A stretch of 64,000 nt of DNA, taken from NCBI GenBank assembly GCA_014529385.2, contig CM043952.1:153743057-153807056 (forward strand), in the 5' to 3' direction. The stretch comes from Adiantum capillus-veneris. Taxonomy: Eukaryota; Streptophyta; Polypodiopsida; Polypodiales; Pteridaceae. Positions 39,310 through 50,660 of this stretch are shown here, piece by piece. Position 1 is the stretch's first letter. Every line of letters starts with the position of its first letter. A model generated the notes under the pieces. It was not told where the DNA came from. It was given only the letters and a program-made list of their open reading frames with translations, and ran no database searches. The position numbers were made by a program, and so were the translations under genes.

Positions 39310-42300
39310 TCAATAAAGTCCTGTCGTCTTGAGCATCTGCAAATGTGATTCGTATCGTAGGTTGCCGATGGTCAAGATTGGGCCGAATATTTTGCTTTCG
39401 TGGGTGAAAAAGCCGGTGTAGAAAGCTTCTACGAATGTTTGCATGTGGAAGCTAGGCAAAAACATAATCCTTTGGTATAGGAGGTGTAGCACTTTTGGAG
39501 AAGGCTGCAATGAAAGATCGTACATCATATCAGACACCGTGTCGGCCGTTGATAGTAGACTCGAGGTCGTGGCTTTATCTGGCGCAAACACTTCAATGCA
39601 AGCTAAGAAAGTCCTGCAGATTTTCTTGAGCATCTGACATGAAAGGTCAGGAGAGCCAGTAAAGAGCTTGATGGTTCCCGTTAGGGTTTTCACCATGTAG
39701 GCTTTACCTATTCTCTCTCCTGCCTTTGGTCCTGGCATCCTGGGATAATTAAGCCAATTTGGCTTCTTACCTGCAATCCTGCCATGCTCTTTCCAGTTTT
39801 TGACTCTTGGCACCGGGCAGAAGGTTGCATCCTCTCGGATCTCCTTTGGTGCCTCCACCAAGTAGATGAGGTAGGCTGGGTATTTGTTCAGCCAACCTTT
39901 CCTCCATCTAGGTTGTGAATCTACTATCTTCTTTGATTGTTCCTCCTTTGTGATGTCGCCTTCGTAAAGAGCGACATACTGCTCCCCTTCTAGTCTCTTT
40001 TTCGTCTTTAGCACTTCAAATTTCATCAAAGGGAAAGGCAGGCTGGGTTGCATCCACTGTTCATGGAGCACTTTTGTGTCTAGTCCCTGAAGTCTAATGG
40101 AGATTAGGAGTCTCCTCTCCCATTCCATTTTCGCCTTGGCACTCTCCTCTGCTGACTTTTCTATTTGGTCATGGAGCATTTGTTCTTCTTCTTCAGAGAT
40201 TCTTGAAGTCGAGGCCACCTCTTGAGCTAGGGCTGGATCTTCAATTGTGGTTGCCTCTCCAGTTTCTGGTAGCTCTATGGCTGCTCCACCTGATTCTTCT
40301 TGTGGTGTCTCTGTCTCTCTCCTTTGTTACTCTTGTAGATCTTGGAGCTGTTTGCGGAGGGCCTCATTCTCTGTCCGTAGTGTTTGATTTTCTAATGTGA
40401 GCCTCTCCTCTGCGGCCAATGATCCCTCCGCAATGTGCAACCTTTGCACTTGCTCTAATCTTAGCTCTCTTTGTAAGCTTCGGACCTGGTCTTCCAAAAC
40501 TGGTACGATAGCTCCCTCTTGTTCGGTTCCTGCTCTGCTAGCTCTAGGGGTAGACCTGAGTCTAGTGATTGTTCTTTCTTGGAGCTCGACTCTTTCCCTT
40601 AGCTCAATGAGCTCATCCTTAGCCGCCTCCAACTCATCCTCTATCCGCTCCCTTGCTTCCTGTGCACTTGTTACTTCTCTTGAAGCCTTAGCTAGTTGGA
40701 GTATCAAGCCGTCTCTCTCGTTTTCTGCATCATAGAGTGATGCTTTATGACTTTCAGATTCAGTCATAGCATTCTCTAAATTTCTCTGCAACTCCGCTTC
40801 CCTTTGTTTGGCTGTCTCAATCTCTACTTCCTTTGCCTTGGACCTTTCTTTTATCTTGCTGAGCAGTTCATGCACCATGTGCATGTCTTTTTCATCATCA
40901 TCTGTCAACTCTAAAGCTCTTTCCGCCACCACCTCCACTGGCTTTGGCTCTTCTAGTATTTTCGGTTCGTCCAGTTTCTCTTCACTTTCTTTTTTACGCT
41001 TTGTCTTTTTCTCCGTCCCTCTCCGTTCATCTTGTTTTTGTAGGGTGATCCCATAAACTGCCTCAAGGGCCTCTTCTTTGATGTATCCTATCTCTACCAG
41101 ATCCTCATAATCATTTCTCTTTTGCTGAACTGGATCTATCTTATTTTCTTTGATCTCGGCTTCTGGCTTTTCCAAAACATCTGTGTCCACCTCTACTGTG
41201 GTCTCTTCCACAATTTTTTCCGTCTTCTTCGGGCTTGGTACATCAGTCATAGAGGGATGTTTGTCCTCAGCTTCCTTGGCTTTCCCTTTGTCGGCTTGCC
41301 CATCTTTCTCTTGAGGCTTAGTAGACCCATCTACTTTCCTTTTCCCCTTGTCGTCTTTTTTCAGCTCAGCTTTTAATTGCTGTACCTCCTCTTCAGTGTA
41401 TGGCTCGACAGGTTGCTGCTCCAAAATAGCCTCTGACTCCTCATAAGCTTTAATATATTGATCGTATTGATCAATATGTGGCCTGGCCGAGCTAGTTCTG
41501 ACTTTAGTGGGGTCTGGCACCCACTTTTCTTCAAAGTCACCCTTTAGAGCTCTTTCCGCTCTCAACTGCTCCACTAATCTTTCCATTCTTGCCGCTTTCT
41601 GACTTTTGGTTTGCTTGGGAGCAACCTTCTTCTTTACTTTCTTCTTAAGTGGCTCGTCCACATCCTCTTCAGGTTCTGAAACTACTTCTAGTTTCCGGCG
41701 TGCTCTTGTGGATGCCCTCTTGGATACTTCGGGCTGTTCTTCCTCCTCGTCGGCTTCTCTAAGCCACTCATTCTGGGAGGGAGCCTTTGGCCACTGATCT
41801 CTAGCTCCAATAGCTTCATAAGCTATTCTTGTCAGAACTTCCGCTCCTCCTATGTATTTTGGCTTCTCATTGTGCATGGCAATTACTTGCTCGTGGATGT
41901 GTTGAGCGTAATTCACCTCTTTTGGCATATTGCTCTTTAATGCCCATGTGATGGTGGTCGCAATGGCATGGGGTGGTGTCGTATACTTTTGCGGTCTTTT
42001 ACTGCAAACATGAAGAAATTGGTTGTACAGTCGGCAAAGGGTTGCCGCTCTTGGGTCCTTCATATCTCCATAGGTCGCATTCTGTTTCTTGGGCCCATAG
42101 ACCTCTATGGCCTCCCTTCTTTCCCTGACCGAGCTCCCTTTGTTGTGCAGCTTCGATGCGTCTGCAATTAGCTGTGGAGTGATCTGTACTTCTACCTTCT
42201 CTCCATCCATGGCTGTCAATGTGGCTTTTCCATCCTTCTGAATGGATGTTGCCAACTCGTACACTCTTCTTGTATCCACACCTGATGGTCTCGAGGTGAA

Positions 42301-42585
42301 GAAACTGTGCAAGTCTGCCCTTTACAGGTACCTGCTGATGTCTTCTGACCTGCTATAATCTACCAATTCCTGTGGGATCATCGGTACATCCACCGCTTGC
42401 CCTTGAGGATCTCTGAAAGTCCCCTGGTAGATCTTTATTCCCTGTTTCTTCAATACTGCTTCCTCCACCCAAGTTTTGGTTGGCTTGAGGGTTTCTGCTG
42501 GAATGTCAAATGGTTCCGCTTCTGCAATAGCATCTTTGATTGTCGGTCTTTTTCTCTTCGTTGCCGATGACTTGGTGGAATCCAT
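39310..42585 (-). pseudogene. Long 3' ORF of retrotransposon B, coiled-coil protein
   Basis: Three open stretches (42585-42322, 42312-40327, 40218-39310) share one frame, split only by TAA codons near 42322 and 40327, giving about 1090 codons. The start is basic (KSSATKRKRPTIKDAIAEAE). A structured part follows (RVYELATSIQKDGKATLTAM), then a long lysine/glutamate-rich region and a strong coiled coil (about 41000-40330). The last 300 codons look globular (KKGWLNKYPAYLIYLVE-like). Extra ORFs in this position are known in Athila and Tat elements, where their function is unsettled. I cannot identify an envelope-like membrane segment. Confidence 0.7.
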
Positions 42586-42751
42586 GGATCCTGTAACTCC
42601 AATTTCAGAAGTTAGCGTCTTTTTAGTACTGAAAGCCGAAATGAAGCTTTTAACTATCCAAATGACTTGAAAATTGAAACATGAGCTATTTAGGGCCTAA
42701 GGATGCAAGGTAGGTGAAAAAATATGCAAAGTGGGCTCAAAATCATGCTGG

Positions 42752-43566
42752 AGACATCATACGCGTATGATGTCTTTTGTGTCAAAATGACTTCATATTG
42801 GTTGTGCTTGTAGCTGATAGTGTATACATGATTATCATATGCTTGGATTTGAGTTTGGATCCCATTTGGTCAAGTTTTGGCCAATTTAGTCCAGTTCCAG
42901 CTCTTGGCAAAATTTTGAAAGGGAATTGGATTTTATGATCCAAATTGGATAAAACTTGGTGGTTCACTTTCAAATGGCATGTAGATCACTTCTGTTTGGT
43001 GGTTGAAGCCCTGAGGTGCCAAAATCACATAGTGAGACATTATACGCGTATGATGTCTTTTAGTGTATTTTTGGACCAAATTTCTCTATAAGCTTGGATT
43101 TGGCTTTAGATAGGCTTTAGGTGAAGGATTTTCCCTCATTTGGGCTAATGGGGTGATCCTCTTGACCAAATGGTTCCAAATTTCATATGTAGCATGTATT
43201 AGATATATATAATGGATGTATGATGACAAATGAGCAGTTTTCGCTCTGTAAGCCAAATAGACATTATACGCGTATGATGTCTTTTGTGTCAAAATGGTGC
43301 TTTTTGGTTCCAGATAGCTTGTAGATGTGTTTAACAACAATCCTACAAAGTTTCAATGAGTTTGGAGTTATTTTGACAAAATTAGGACCAAAAATCAAAT
43401 TTATGGCCTACTTTGCGTTTTTTTGGTTTTCCTTGGGTTTTCTAACTCCAATTCTCATGATACTTGGTTCATAGGATGTGATTAACATGTGGAATGAGGC
43501 TATGCACTCAAATGTTGAAATGGATGTGAAATTCATGTTGTGAGACATCATACGAGTATAATGTCT
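42752..43566. repeat. Palindrome cluster 1 (four copies)
   Basis: A 24-bp palindrome with half-site AGACATCATACG occurs at 42752-42775 (perfect), 43035-43058, 43259-43282 and 43543-43566 (one or two mismatches). Each is followed by TTTT or similar. Spacings are 283, 224 and 284. The surrounding sequence is otherwise poorly conserved. It lies upstream of the 3' ORF in transcript order. Confidence 0.96.
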
Positions 43567-45712
43567 TTTCTTGAAATGTTGGTCTTTTTGTGCAAAGAAT
43601 GCTTTGTGCTAGTGCCCTAAGCCCTGCTAACTAGTTTTCAACTTAAAAAGTCATCAGTTTAGCTAAAAAGCCCCCTTATAGGCATTTCAGTCTCCGAAGT
43701 CGTCTTTTTGCCTTGGAGTTGAATTTCTTCAACTTTTCTTCTCGAGAGTTGCATTTCCAGCTCATTGGATATGTTGTGAAGCCATCTATTTGGTTGAACT
43801 TGACTTTGGCTCCCCGTTCTCCATCTTTCTCCTTTTGGTTGCCCGAAAGCGTCTTTTTCACCATCGGTAAGTGAATCAGCTTTCTTTTGGGTTTTGCTTG
43901 CAAACATAAGTCATCGATAGTTACTTGAAGCTGCTTGTGAAGTTTCATTTCATTCGGTCGTCAATTTCAGTCGTTATGCCAAAATGACGCTTTGTGTGTC
44001 CGCAGCCAAATCGGTTGTTTCGACCTACTTTTTGTGATTCAAACTTGGAGATATTCTATGGTTGCATTATCCTTGATGTGGTTGAACTTCCTGTGAAGTT
44101 TCGTGTTGTTTCGACAACTTTTTCTTGTTTGCCTCTTGCAGGCTCTGTTAACCTAGGGTTTTTCCAGTCGTTCTTTCTCGAGCTTTGAGTGTTAGAAACC
44201 CATCTTCTATACTAGGGTAACCCACCTATAAGTTCTTGCAAGATTTGGTTAGGCGGTTGTGCCACTACCTAGCATTCTACCCCATTCCCAGTCTGCTCTT
44301 GTTTCTTGGTTTTGGTCAGTTTTCGCAACAAAAGTTAATGATAAGCATCAAAAGCTTATGGCAACGAGTCTACCTCTCATGTCTGGTGTCCTCTGAGCTC
44401 TCGTGGAAGTCGTAGAAGGTCGTAGAAGATCTGTGCTCCTGTGGCTCTCTACTCTTCTCCAAGAAGGTAATAGTGTGAATGAGCTTGAAAGTGATGTGAA
44501 AAATACTTGACTTCGGACTTCCCGGTTCACTTGCCACCAAATTTGTCATGTGCTCCTATCTCGTTGTGAGATGCGCTTTAGGATCTGAAATTTCCCAAAT
44601 CGGACTCCGTTTGACCTGTTTTCTTAGAATTCCGTCCACTTGCCAAAATTCTGCCGTTTCGGACTTTCCGCAACTTTTTCAGAATTGTATCCAATTTTTA
44701 CCATGGGTTGCCCTTGTCATTAGGACCATCACCGTCTATTCTTTTCTTTTTTCCGATCTCATTTCACCTGCTTTTTTTTTATTTTTCTTTTACTTTTATT
44801 AAGAAAATCATAAAAAATAAAGAAAAATAGCAAATTGAAGCCAAAAAATTCCAAACATACACAATAAATAGCTGGTAACCCTGTGTATATGAATATACAC
44901 TTATTTGTGATTTTTGGACTTGGATTACCACTTTTTAGCTCCAAAAACACTCTTATTTAGTGATATTTACACGTCTAGAGACTCAAATTCATCATTTGAA
45001 CTCTTCTTGTTGCAAAACAAGGTATATAAGGGCATAAATATTATCAATATCCGCAATCAAACATAAAAATTGCAAAATCATGTAAGACACTGCCCTTGTA
45101 ATATAATTTTTGTTTTTCTTTGTTTTTGTCTCTTGTAGCTACTTTGTAGCTCCTGTATACCTGTATACCTCCCCCCCTCCTAGTCTAAGTCCTCCCGGAC
45201 GACTATGAAGTGTTTGTGGCCGAAGCATTGTAGTTGTTTTGGTCATAAGTTCCCAATGCAATTGTAGAGCGATGATACAACAGTCTTTCCAATAAAGCTG
45301 CTCTTTGTTTGATTGAAGGATTGGTGGTCGGGTTTTGGGTTGGTTTTGGAACTTCGGTAGTAGAATCAATAGATGGATTCTTCTTTACTTTGTTGTTCTT
45401 TTTCACAATCCAAATCTACTTCCGCTTCGCTTGTGCTTGCCACAAACTCTTTGCGACCCAAACCTGCTTTGTTCTTTGTGTTGATTTCCTCGCCTTGAAA
45501 TACCTAGGAGTTTCCGTGGATTGTACTGAAGGGAGTTCCTGTTTACAAATCCTTGGGATCCAAATTTGCTTGCTATAGCTTTGTGCCGTCATGAACTTCT
45601 TTGGAATCTAGATCTGTTTCACTGTCCTTGATTGTCTGGAATCACTCTGTTGTCTGGTATTGAAGACTCTGTTTTCCACCTTTGTGTTCTCTGGCACAAC
45701 CTTTTTTGGTTT
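43567..45712 (-). other. Spacer of retrotransposon B between pol and 3' ORF
   Basis: No supported gene. The part nearest pol (about 45700-45200) still reads as basic, proline-poor low-complexity protein with stops. A second purine tract lies at about 45168-45181. Confidence 0.6.
45168..45181 (-). other. Internal polypurine-tract-like sequence
   Basis: The minus strand reads AGGAGGGGGGAGG with the same composition as the true tract at 39259, about 530 bases after the pol ORF. It could act as a central polypurine tract or be a relic of an older element end. Confidence 0.5.
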
Positions 45713-48526
45713 CTATACCAACTTTGACTCCGTTTTTTCCCAAGGTTGAGCTGTTATATTATTGCTTGTTTTCCTTATCCAATGTTGAGAGTTCCTCGTC
45801 GAAGAGCAATCCAGTTGTATAGAAACTTTTGGTTGCCATTGCTTCTTCTTTTTCTCTGGTTGTTGTTTACCTTTGTTCTTGGATTCTTCCTTTGGAGTTG
45901 GCTCTGCTCCTTTGGTGAACTTAACTGATTGACTTTCACCTTCGTATTTGATAAGCACTGATTTAGAACTCCAATCAATCATTGCATTGTATTGCTTCTG
46001 CCATGGTTGTCCTAGCAATAATGGATGTTGTGTAGCTTGGTATTCAACCACGTAAAACATATGAGGATACACACAGTGGTTAATCTGTATATGTAAAACT
46101 GTGCATCCGACAGTTTTGATTGAATTCTCAGAGTAACTCTTTAACTCTTGCTTGGTAGTTTGTAATTTAGTGTCATTTGTCAATTGTCTATACAAACTGA
46201 GTGAAAGTAGGTTAGTTTGAGCTCTTGAATCCAATAGTGCTCTGGCTTTGATTTGGTTGATTCCTAGTTTGCATTCAATGATGGGTTCTTCTTTGTCATT
46301 ATCCATTTCTGTTATACTGACTGCGTTTATTCGTATTGCTCCTTCATTGCGCTGTTTCTGACGCAGTAGTCTTCTTTTCTCCATTCTTTCCTTCGCCTCG
46401 GCTTGCTCTTCCTCCACAATCTTTTTCTTTTTCTGGACACGCAGCTTTTCTTGATGTATTTTGAGAAGCATGTCTTGGGTTAGCGGCAAAAGATACTTTT
46501 TCACTCTACATCCACTAATCCAATTGGGCATTTCTTCTCCGTCTAATGTAGCAAGCTTGACGGCTCCACTTGGTGATAGATCTTTAATCACCAGAGGTCC
46601 CATCCCTCGCTTTTTAAGCTTCTTAGCATGTTGTTTCAGAGTGTAAACTAGGACATAGTCCCCGACCTTAAACTCTTTAGTCCGCACATGCTTATCAAAA
46701 AATTCCTTTTGTCGCCTTTTTTGAGCGTAGATAGAAGCTACTGCTTTTAGGCGAAGCTCGTCTAGCTTTTCCAGGTCATCTATTCTATCAGAAAGCTCGT
46801 GCTCTGTCCACTCTAGATCCTTAGCCACCCTTAAGGTTGAAATCAAGAATTCTATTGGTAAGATAGCATTTAGCCCAAAAACCATGTTATATGGGGTCGT
46901 TCCTATTGATGTTTTATATGCTACCCTATATGCCCATAATGTTGAATGCAACTTCTGGTCCCAGTCAATTCTCGACTCAGATACAATCTTCGTAAGGACC
47001 GTGCATATGGTTTTGTTTGTTGCTTCAGCTTGTCCGTTTGCTTGTGGATGATACGGGGCTGATTTCCTATGGATTACCATGAATTCATCTAGAAGGATCT
47101 CTATCACTTCATTTATAAAATGTGTGCCTCGATCACTCACAATTTCTATTGGCAATCCATATCGTACAAAGACGTATTCATATAGAAATTGTGTCGTGGT
47201 CCTGGCATCTGCTTTTTGAGTTGCCTTTGCTTCGACCCACTTTGTTAGATAGTCTGTAGCCACAACGATGTATTGTGCATGAGTCTTATATGCAGGAGGT
47301 GAAATGGGTCCGACATAATCAATCTCCCATTTTGCAAAAGCTCTTGCCCCCATCATTGGTCTAAGCGGCATATCATCTCTTTTAAGTGGTACTTTGGTCC
47401 GCTGACAGTCATCACACCGTTTAACGTATTCCTCAGCGTCCATATGTAATGTTGGCCACCATATTCTTGCGGCTAAGACAAGTTTTGTTGTCTTATCACC
47501 TGAGAAATGGCCTCCACCTACTCCTCCATGAGCTTGCTCCAGGATTATCACATACTCAGACTTTGATGCGCAAATCCTAAGCTGGTTGTCTTTACCTCTC
47601 TTATAGAGTTGATCTCCTATTAAAGCGTAATCTCTAGCTTCTGTCTCTACAGATTTCTGACGAGCTTTTGACGTTCCTTCTGGGAAAGTTCTATTTGTAA
47701 GATATTCAACAATATACTGACTCCATTCCGGAGCGATCATTATCTGATATAATGTCGAATACTCTGCTGGCGGTTTTGATGAACATACAATACATACAGT
47801 GACATATTCATGTACGCTTTCTTTCATTCCTGGCCAATAGACTCCCAATTGGTTAGCATAAATTCCCCACTCCGTTGCAAAAGCTGTTTTATGTTGATCT
47901 TCCGGTGCTATGGCTAGCTGGTTATATCCTGAAAAACCATCAAGAAAGGAGTATGCTGTTTTCCCTGATACACGCTCTAGAACATGATCAGTTATCGGCA
48001 GGGGATAATTGTCCCTGATTGTTGCAGCATTCACTTTCTTTAAGTTGACACACACTCGGAGTTTTCCGTTCTTCTTGGGTACCACCACAATCGGAGATAC
48101 CCAATCAGTGTGTTCAATCTCGTATATGAATTCAGCTTCCATTAGCTTATCTATCTCTTCTTTGATTCGCTTAGCAAACGTATCATTATATGTGTATGGT
48201 CTCTGTCTGCTAGGCTTTGCGTCTTGTTTTAGTGGGATTGTGTGTTGGCATATTGATGGGTCAACTCCCTTTAAGTCCTTATAAGACCATGCAAACACAT
48301 CCCTGTACTCTCTGAGAAGACTCAAAAGTCTCTCTTCCTCGCCTGGAGACAAATCTGTGGCTATGTACACCGGTCTAGGTGTCTCACCTGGAGCTGCTAA
48401 ATCAACTTTTTTTGCATCCTCCGGTCCGTCATAAGATTCGTTCTCCCTTCTCTCTCGAATAGGTTGGGTTAATACCACCTTCCTATCCTCTATTGTGAAT
48501 TTCCTGTAGTGAGAGGGAACATCCAT
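45713..48526 (-). CDS. RT(partial)-integrase-protease ORF of retrotransposon B
   Basis: An open 937-codon frame. Residues 1 to about 222 are an RT N-terminal part (VFAWSYKDLKGVDPSICQHT, YSFLDGFSGYNQLAIA) that stops at ATEWGIYAN, before the YxDD motif. The rest of RT and all RNase H are absent. It resumes at QLGVYWPGMKESV with an extra C..C half-finger, then a complete integrase: H-H-C-C site (HGGVGGGHF, CDDCQ), D in WEIDYVGPI, D in VSDRGTHF, and E in GQAEATNK about 35 residues later. After the integrase C-terminus a second retropepsin appears (LLDSRAQTNLLSL, HPLLLGQPWQK), with DSRA where DSGA is needed. Integrase may work; RT and this protease cannot. Confidence 0.9.
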   Translation of the reverse strand: MDVPSHYRKFTIEDRKVVLTQPIRERRENESYDGPEDAKKVDLAAPGETPRPVYIATDLSPGEEERLLSLLREYRDVFAWSYKDLKGVDPSICQHTIPLKQDAKPSRQRPYTYNDTFAKRIKEEIDKLMEAEFIYEIEHTDWVSPIVVVPKKNGKLRVCVNLKKVNAATIRDNYPLPITDHVLERVSGKTAYSFLDGFSGYNQLAIAPEDQHKTAFATEWGIYANQLGVYWPGMKESVHEYVTVCIVCSSKPPAEYSTLYQIMIAPEWSQYIVEYLTNRTFPEGTSKARQKSVETEARDYALIGDQLYKRGKDNQLRICASKSEYVIILEQAHGGVGGGHFSGDKTTKLVLAARIWWPTLHMDAEEYVKRCDDCQRTKVPLKRDDMPLRPMMGARAFAKWEIDYVGPISPPAYKTHAQYIVVATDYLTKWVEAKATQKADARTTTQFLYEYVFVRYGLPIEIVSDRGTHFINEVIEILLDEFMVIHRKSAPYHPQANGQAEATNKTICTVLTKIVSESRIDWDQKLHSTLWAYRVAYKTSIGTTPYNMVFGLNAILPIEFLISTLRVAKDLEWTEHELSDRIDDLEKLDELRLKAVASIYAQKRRQKEFFDKHVRTKEFKVGDYVLVYTLKQHAKKLKKRGMGPLVIKDLSPSGAVKLATLDGEEMPNWISGCRVKKYLLPLTQDMLLKIHQEKLRVQKKKKIVEEEQAEAKERMEKRRLLRQKQRNEGAIRINAVSITEMDNDKEEPIIECKLGINQIKARALLDSRAQTNLLSLSLYRQLTNDTKLQTTKQELKSYSENSIKTVGCTVLHIQINHCVYPHMFYVVEYQATQHPLLLGQPWQKQYNAMIDWSSKSVLIKYEGESQSVKFTKGAEPTPKEESKNKGKQQPEKKKKQWQPKVSIQLDCSSTRNSQHWIRKTSNNITAQPWEKTESKLV

Positions 48527-48627
48527 GTTTTCCTTGATTTTGGCGTTTTCGTCCTCTCCACTCTCAATTTCTGTCGTCCAAACTTCTTTCAGAGTTTTCT
48601 TGAGCTCTCTGTACTTGTTTCTACGTT

Positions 48628-49323
48628 CTAACTTGGACTCCGTGTGTTCTCTGTTGGGCTTGCTCTTTTTGATTTTTCTGTTTCAGTTTTCGTTTCATTC
48701 CTTTGAACTTGATTTCTTGATCTTCTTTTGTCTTTTCGTAAGCTCTTTTGCTCATTGCCTCTCATTCTTCCAGAAATCTTGTCCTTGACACAATCTTCCG
48801 CCTTTACTAGCATTAGGAATTGATTTTTTCCTTTTATTCTAGGCATCGGATTGGTTCTAACCCGCTTTGTTTTTCTCTTTGCTCTATAGCGTTTCTGGCG
48901 TTGTTTAGTTTGGTTTGAAAAATCATAAAATCGGACATCCGTTATAGTTTCTTCGTTTCCGCTTGAATTGTCCGTTGACTCGTTGTCTGCTTCATTTCCC
49001 CACTCTGGATGATCGGGAATGTCGTGAAACATCTCTTCTTCATCTTCCTTTTCCAGTGTATCGTTCTTTTCAGTTTCTTTTTCGAGTATAGTTCTCATCA
49101 TGAAGTACGGAACCACGTCGTACCTGCCCTTGTCGCAAAATTTCGTTGTGGGACCATCCGGAATTGCACAAACATCTAGGGTTGCTAGAATGTGTGTCCA
49201 TTCTAATGGTTCAAGCGTGTCCTCTGGAAAGGGTTCTCCTATATAAGTTTCGTCTTCGATAGCCCTTTCTAAAACATATTCTTCTCGCCTCAGACTTCCA
49301 CATTTCGAGGTCCACACATCCAT
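48628..49323 (-). CDS. Acidic then basic linker ORF of retrotransposon B
   Basis: 231 codons, overlapping the end of the protease ORF by about 34 bases in another frame. The first 80 residues look folded (EPLEWTHILATLDVCAIPDG). A glutamate/aspartate-rich stretch and a strongly basic C-terminus (KRYRAKRKTKRVRTNPMPR) follow. The overlap suggests expression by frameshifting or that it was once joined to protease and pol. No known domain is recognised. Confidence 0.55.
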   Translation of the reverse strand: MDVWTSKCGSLRREEYVLERAIEDETYIGEPFPEDTLEPLEWTHILATLDVCAIPDGPTTKFCDKGRYDVVPYFMMRTILEKETEKNDTLEKEDEEEMFHDIPDHPEWGNEADNESTDNSSGNEETITDVRFYDFSNQTKQRQKRYRAKRKTKRVRTNPMPRIKGKNQFLMLVKAEDCVKDKISGRMRGNEQKSLRKDKRRSRNQVQRNETKTETEKSKRASPTENTRSPS

Positions 49324-50618
49324 AACTCCTTGGGCTTACCTAACCAAGCTGGAAATTCGGATCCCGCCAAAGTAGCTGAATCAAACTCCTCTATCGGTGT
49401 TCGGTTCACATGTTTGTAGCTATGGTCTCTCAGGTTCACACGTGTAGTGGTTTCCATATTTCTCAGGTATATGTGATCGTAGCCCCAATCCTGGACCATT
49501 TTCAACTGTCTCATGAATGGTCTTCCCAGTATGATATCATAGTTATTCTCCTTGCCAAAATCGACAATAGCAAAAGTATGTTCGTATTCAATGCCACAAG
49601 AAGTTACTACGACTTTCTCTAATAACCCCATAGGTTTCTCCATGTGTCCATCTGCTAATTGGAGTTTCAACCTAGTCTTCCTTATTGCTGGTTTCCCCCA
49701 TTTTTTCCAGATTTCTTTTGTAGCAATGGCTACCCCAGCTCCGCTGTCTAGTATTGCCATCGTGTTCACTCCTTGGAATTCAACTGGTAAGGTTGTATTC
49801 CCCTCTTCACCTTCGCAATACTCTCCGACCTTGTTTAAGGGTACAGGCTTAGCGTTCTTTTGTGGTTTGCTCAGCTCTTGTATACCCTCTTGTAGTCTCG
49901 ATGTTGGGTCTTTTGTCCCAAATTTCTCCAAACATTTTCCTACATTGGTCCACATATGTGGTCTTAGCCTCAAAAGCTCAGCTAGAGTGATAGTGCATGT
50001 CACTGGTGTTGACAAGATCTCTATCAATCCTTGCGAGTCCATGACTTTTTCTGATGAGATTCTTCGTGAGGGAAGTGCTCTAATCTCGGATTTTGCTTCA
50101 TACTCTCCTAAGTATGAAGGTAAGGTATTCAGTGAATGAGATTTGCTCTCCATTGTTCTAACAGAGCCCCCATCTCCCCAGTAAGATTGCATATCCAAGT
50201 CCACTTGAGATCCTACCTCAAATTCCACTATGGGAGGATTCTTAATGTCCTTTTCCCAATTTGTCTGATTAGCTTGGCAACTTAGCTCGTTTGCAAAGTT
50301 TGCCTCTCTCACTTGTTTCCAAAATTCATTGTAATCCTCATCTCTTCCGTAAATCCTCTGTATGACTGGATGAAAACTCTCTATCTCCTGATCGGTTGTG
50401 TTCAATACTATGCGGTCATCCTTGTGTGTATTTTCAGGCTTTTGTGCACTGGGAGTCTTTTCAGCTACCCGTGAAATGATAGTCTCTTGCTGAATTGGGT
50501 TTTCCGTTCCACAATTCATTGTTTCTCTTGGTGGTTCTAATAAGGCTTGTGCAGTCTTGATCATTCTCTGGCACATTTCAAGTCTCTGCTTTTCCAATTC
50601 TGCATTTGGGTATGTCAT
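49290..50618 (-). CDS. Aspartic protease ORF of retrotransposon B
   Basis: 442 codons. Around residue 290 it has the retropepsin active site MAILDSGAGVAIATKEIW with an intact DSGA, then the C-terminal motif YDIILGRPFMRQLKMVQDW. The N-terminal 280 residues are a low-similarity, polar region. It starts 43 bases after the gag stop, so Gag-Pol joining would need readthrough or reinitiation. This is the functional-looking protease of the element, in contrast to the mutated one after integrase. Confidence 0.85.
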   Translation of the reverse strand: MTYPNAELEKQRLEMCQRMIKTAQALLEPPRETMNCGTENPIQQETIISRVAEKTPSAQKPENTHKDDRIVLNTTDQEIESFHPVIQRIYGRDEDYNEFWKQVREANFANELSCQANQTNWEKDIKNPPIVEFEVGSQVDLDMQSYWGDGGSVRTMESKSHSLNTLPSYLGEYEAKSEIRALPSRRISSEKVMDSQGLIEILSTPVTCTITLAELLRLRPHMWTNVGKCLEKFGTKDPTSRLQEGIQELSKPQKNAKPVPLNKVGEYCEGEEGNTTLPVEFQGVNTMAILDSGAGVAIATKEIWKKWGKPAIRKTRLKLQLADGHMEKPMGLLEKVVVTSCGIEYEHTFAIVDFGKENNYDIILGRPFMRQLKMVQDWGYDHIYLRNMETTTRVNLRDHSYKHVNRTPIEEFDSATLAGSEFPAWLGKPKELWMCGPRNVEV

Positions 50619-50660
50619 CCACCTTTGTTCTTGTGTTTGGTTGTTCTTTAACCTAGCTTC

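Noticed and set aside
39310-40218. Retroviral envelope gene
   Set aside because: It lies where env would be, but I see no signal peptide, fusion peptide or transmembrane anchor.
40397-41797. Serine-rich plus-strand frames in retrotransposon B
   Set aside because: They are antisense to the lysine/glutamate-rich coiled-coil ORF, which explains their composition.
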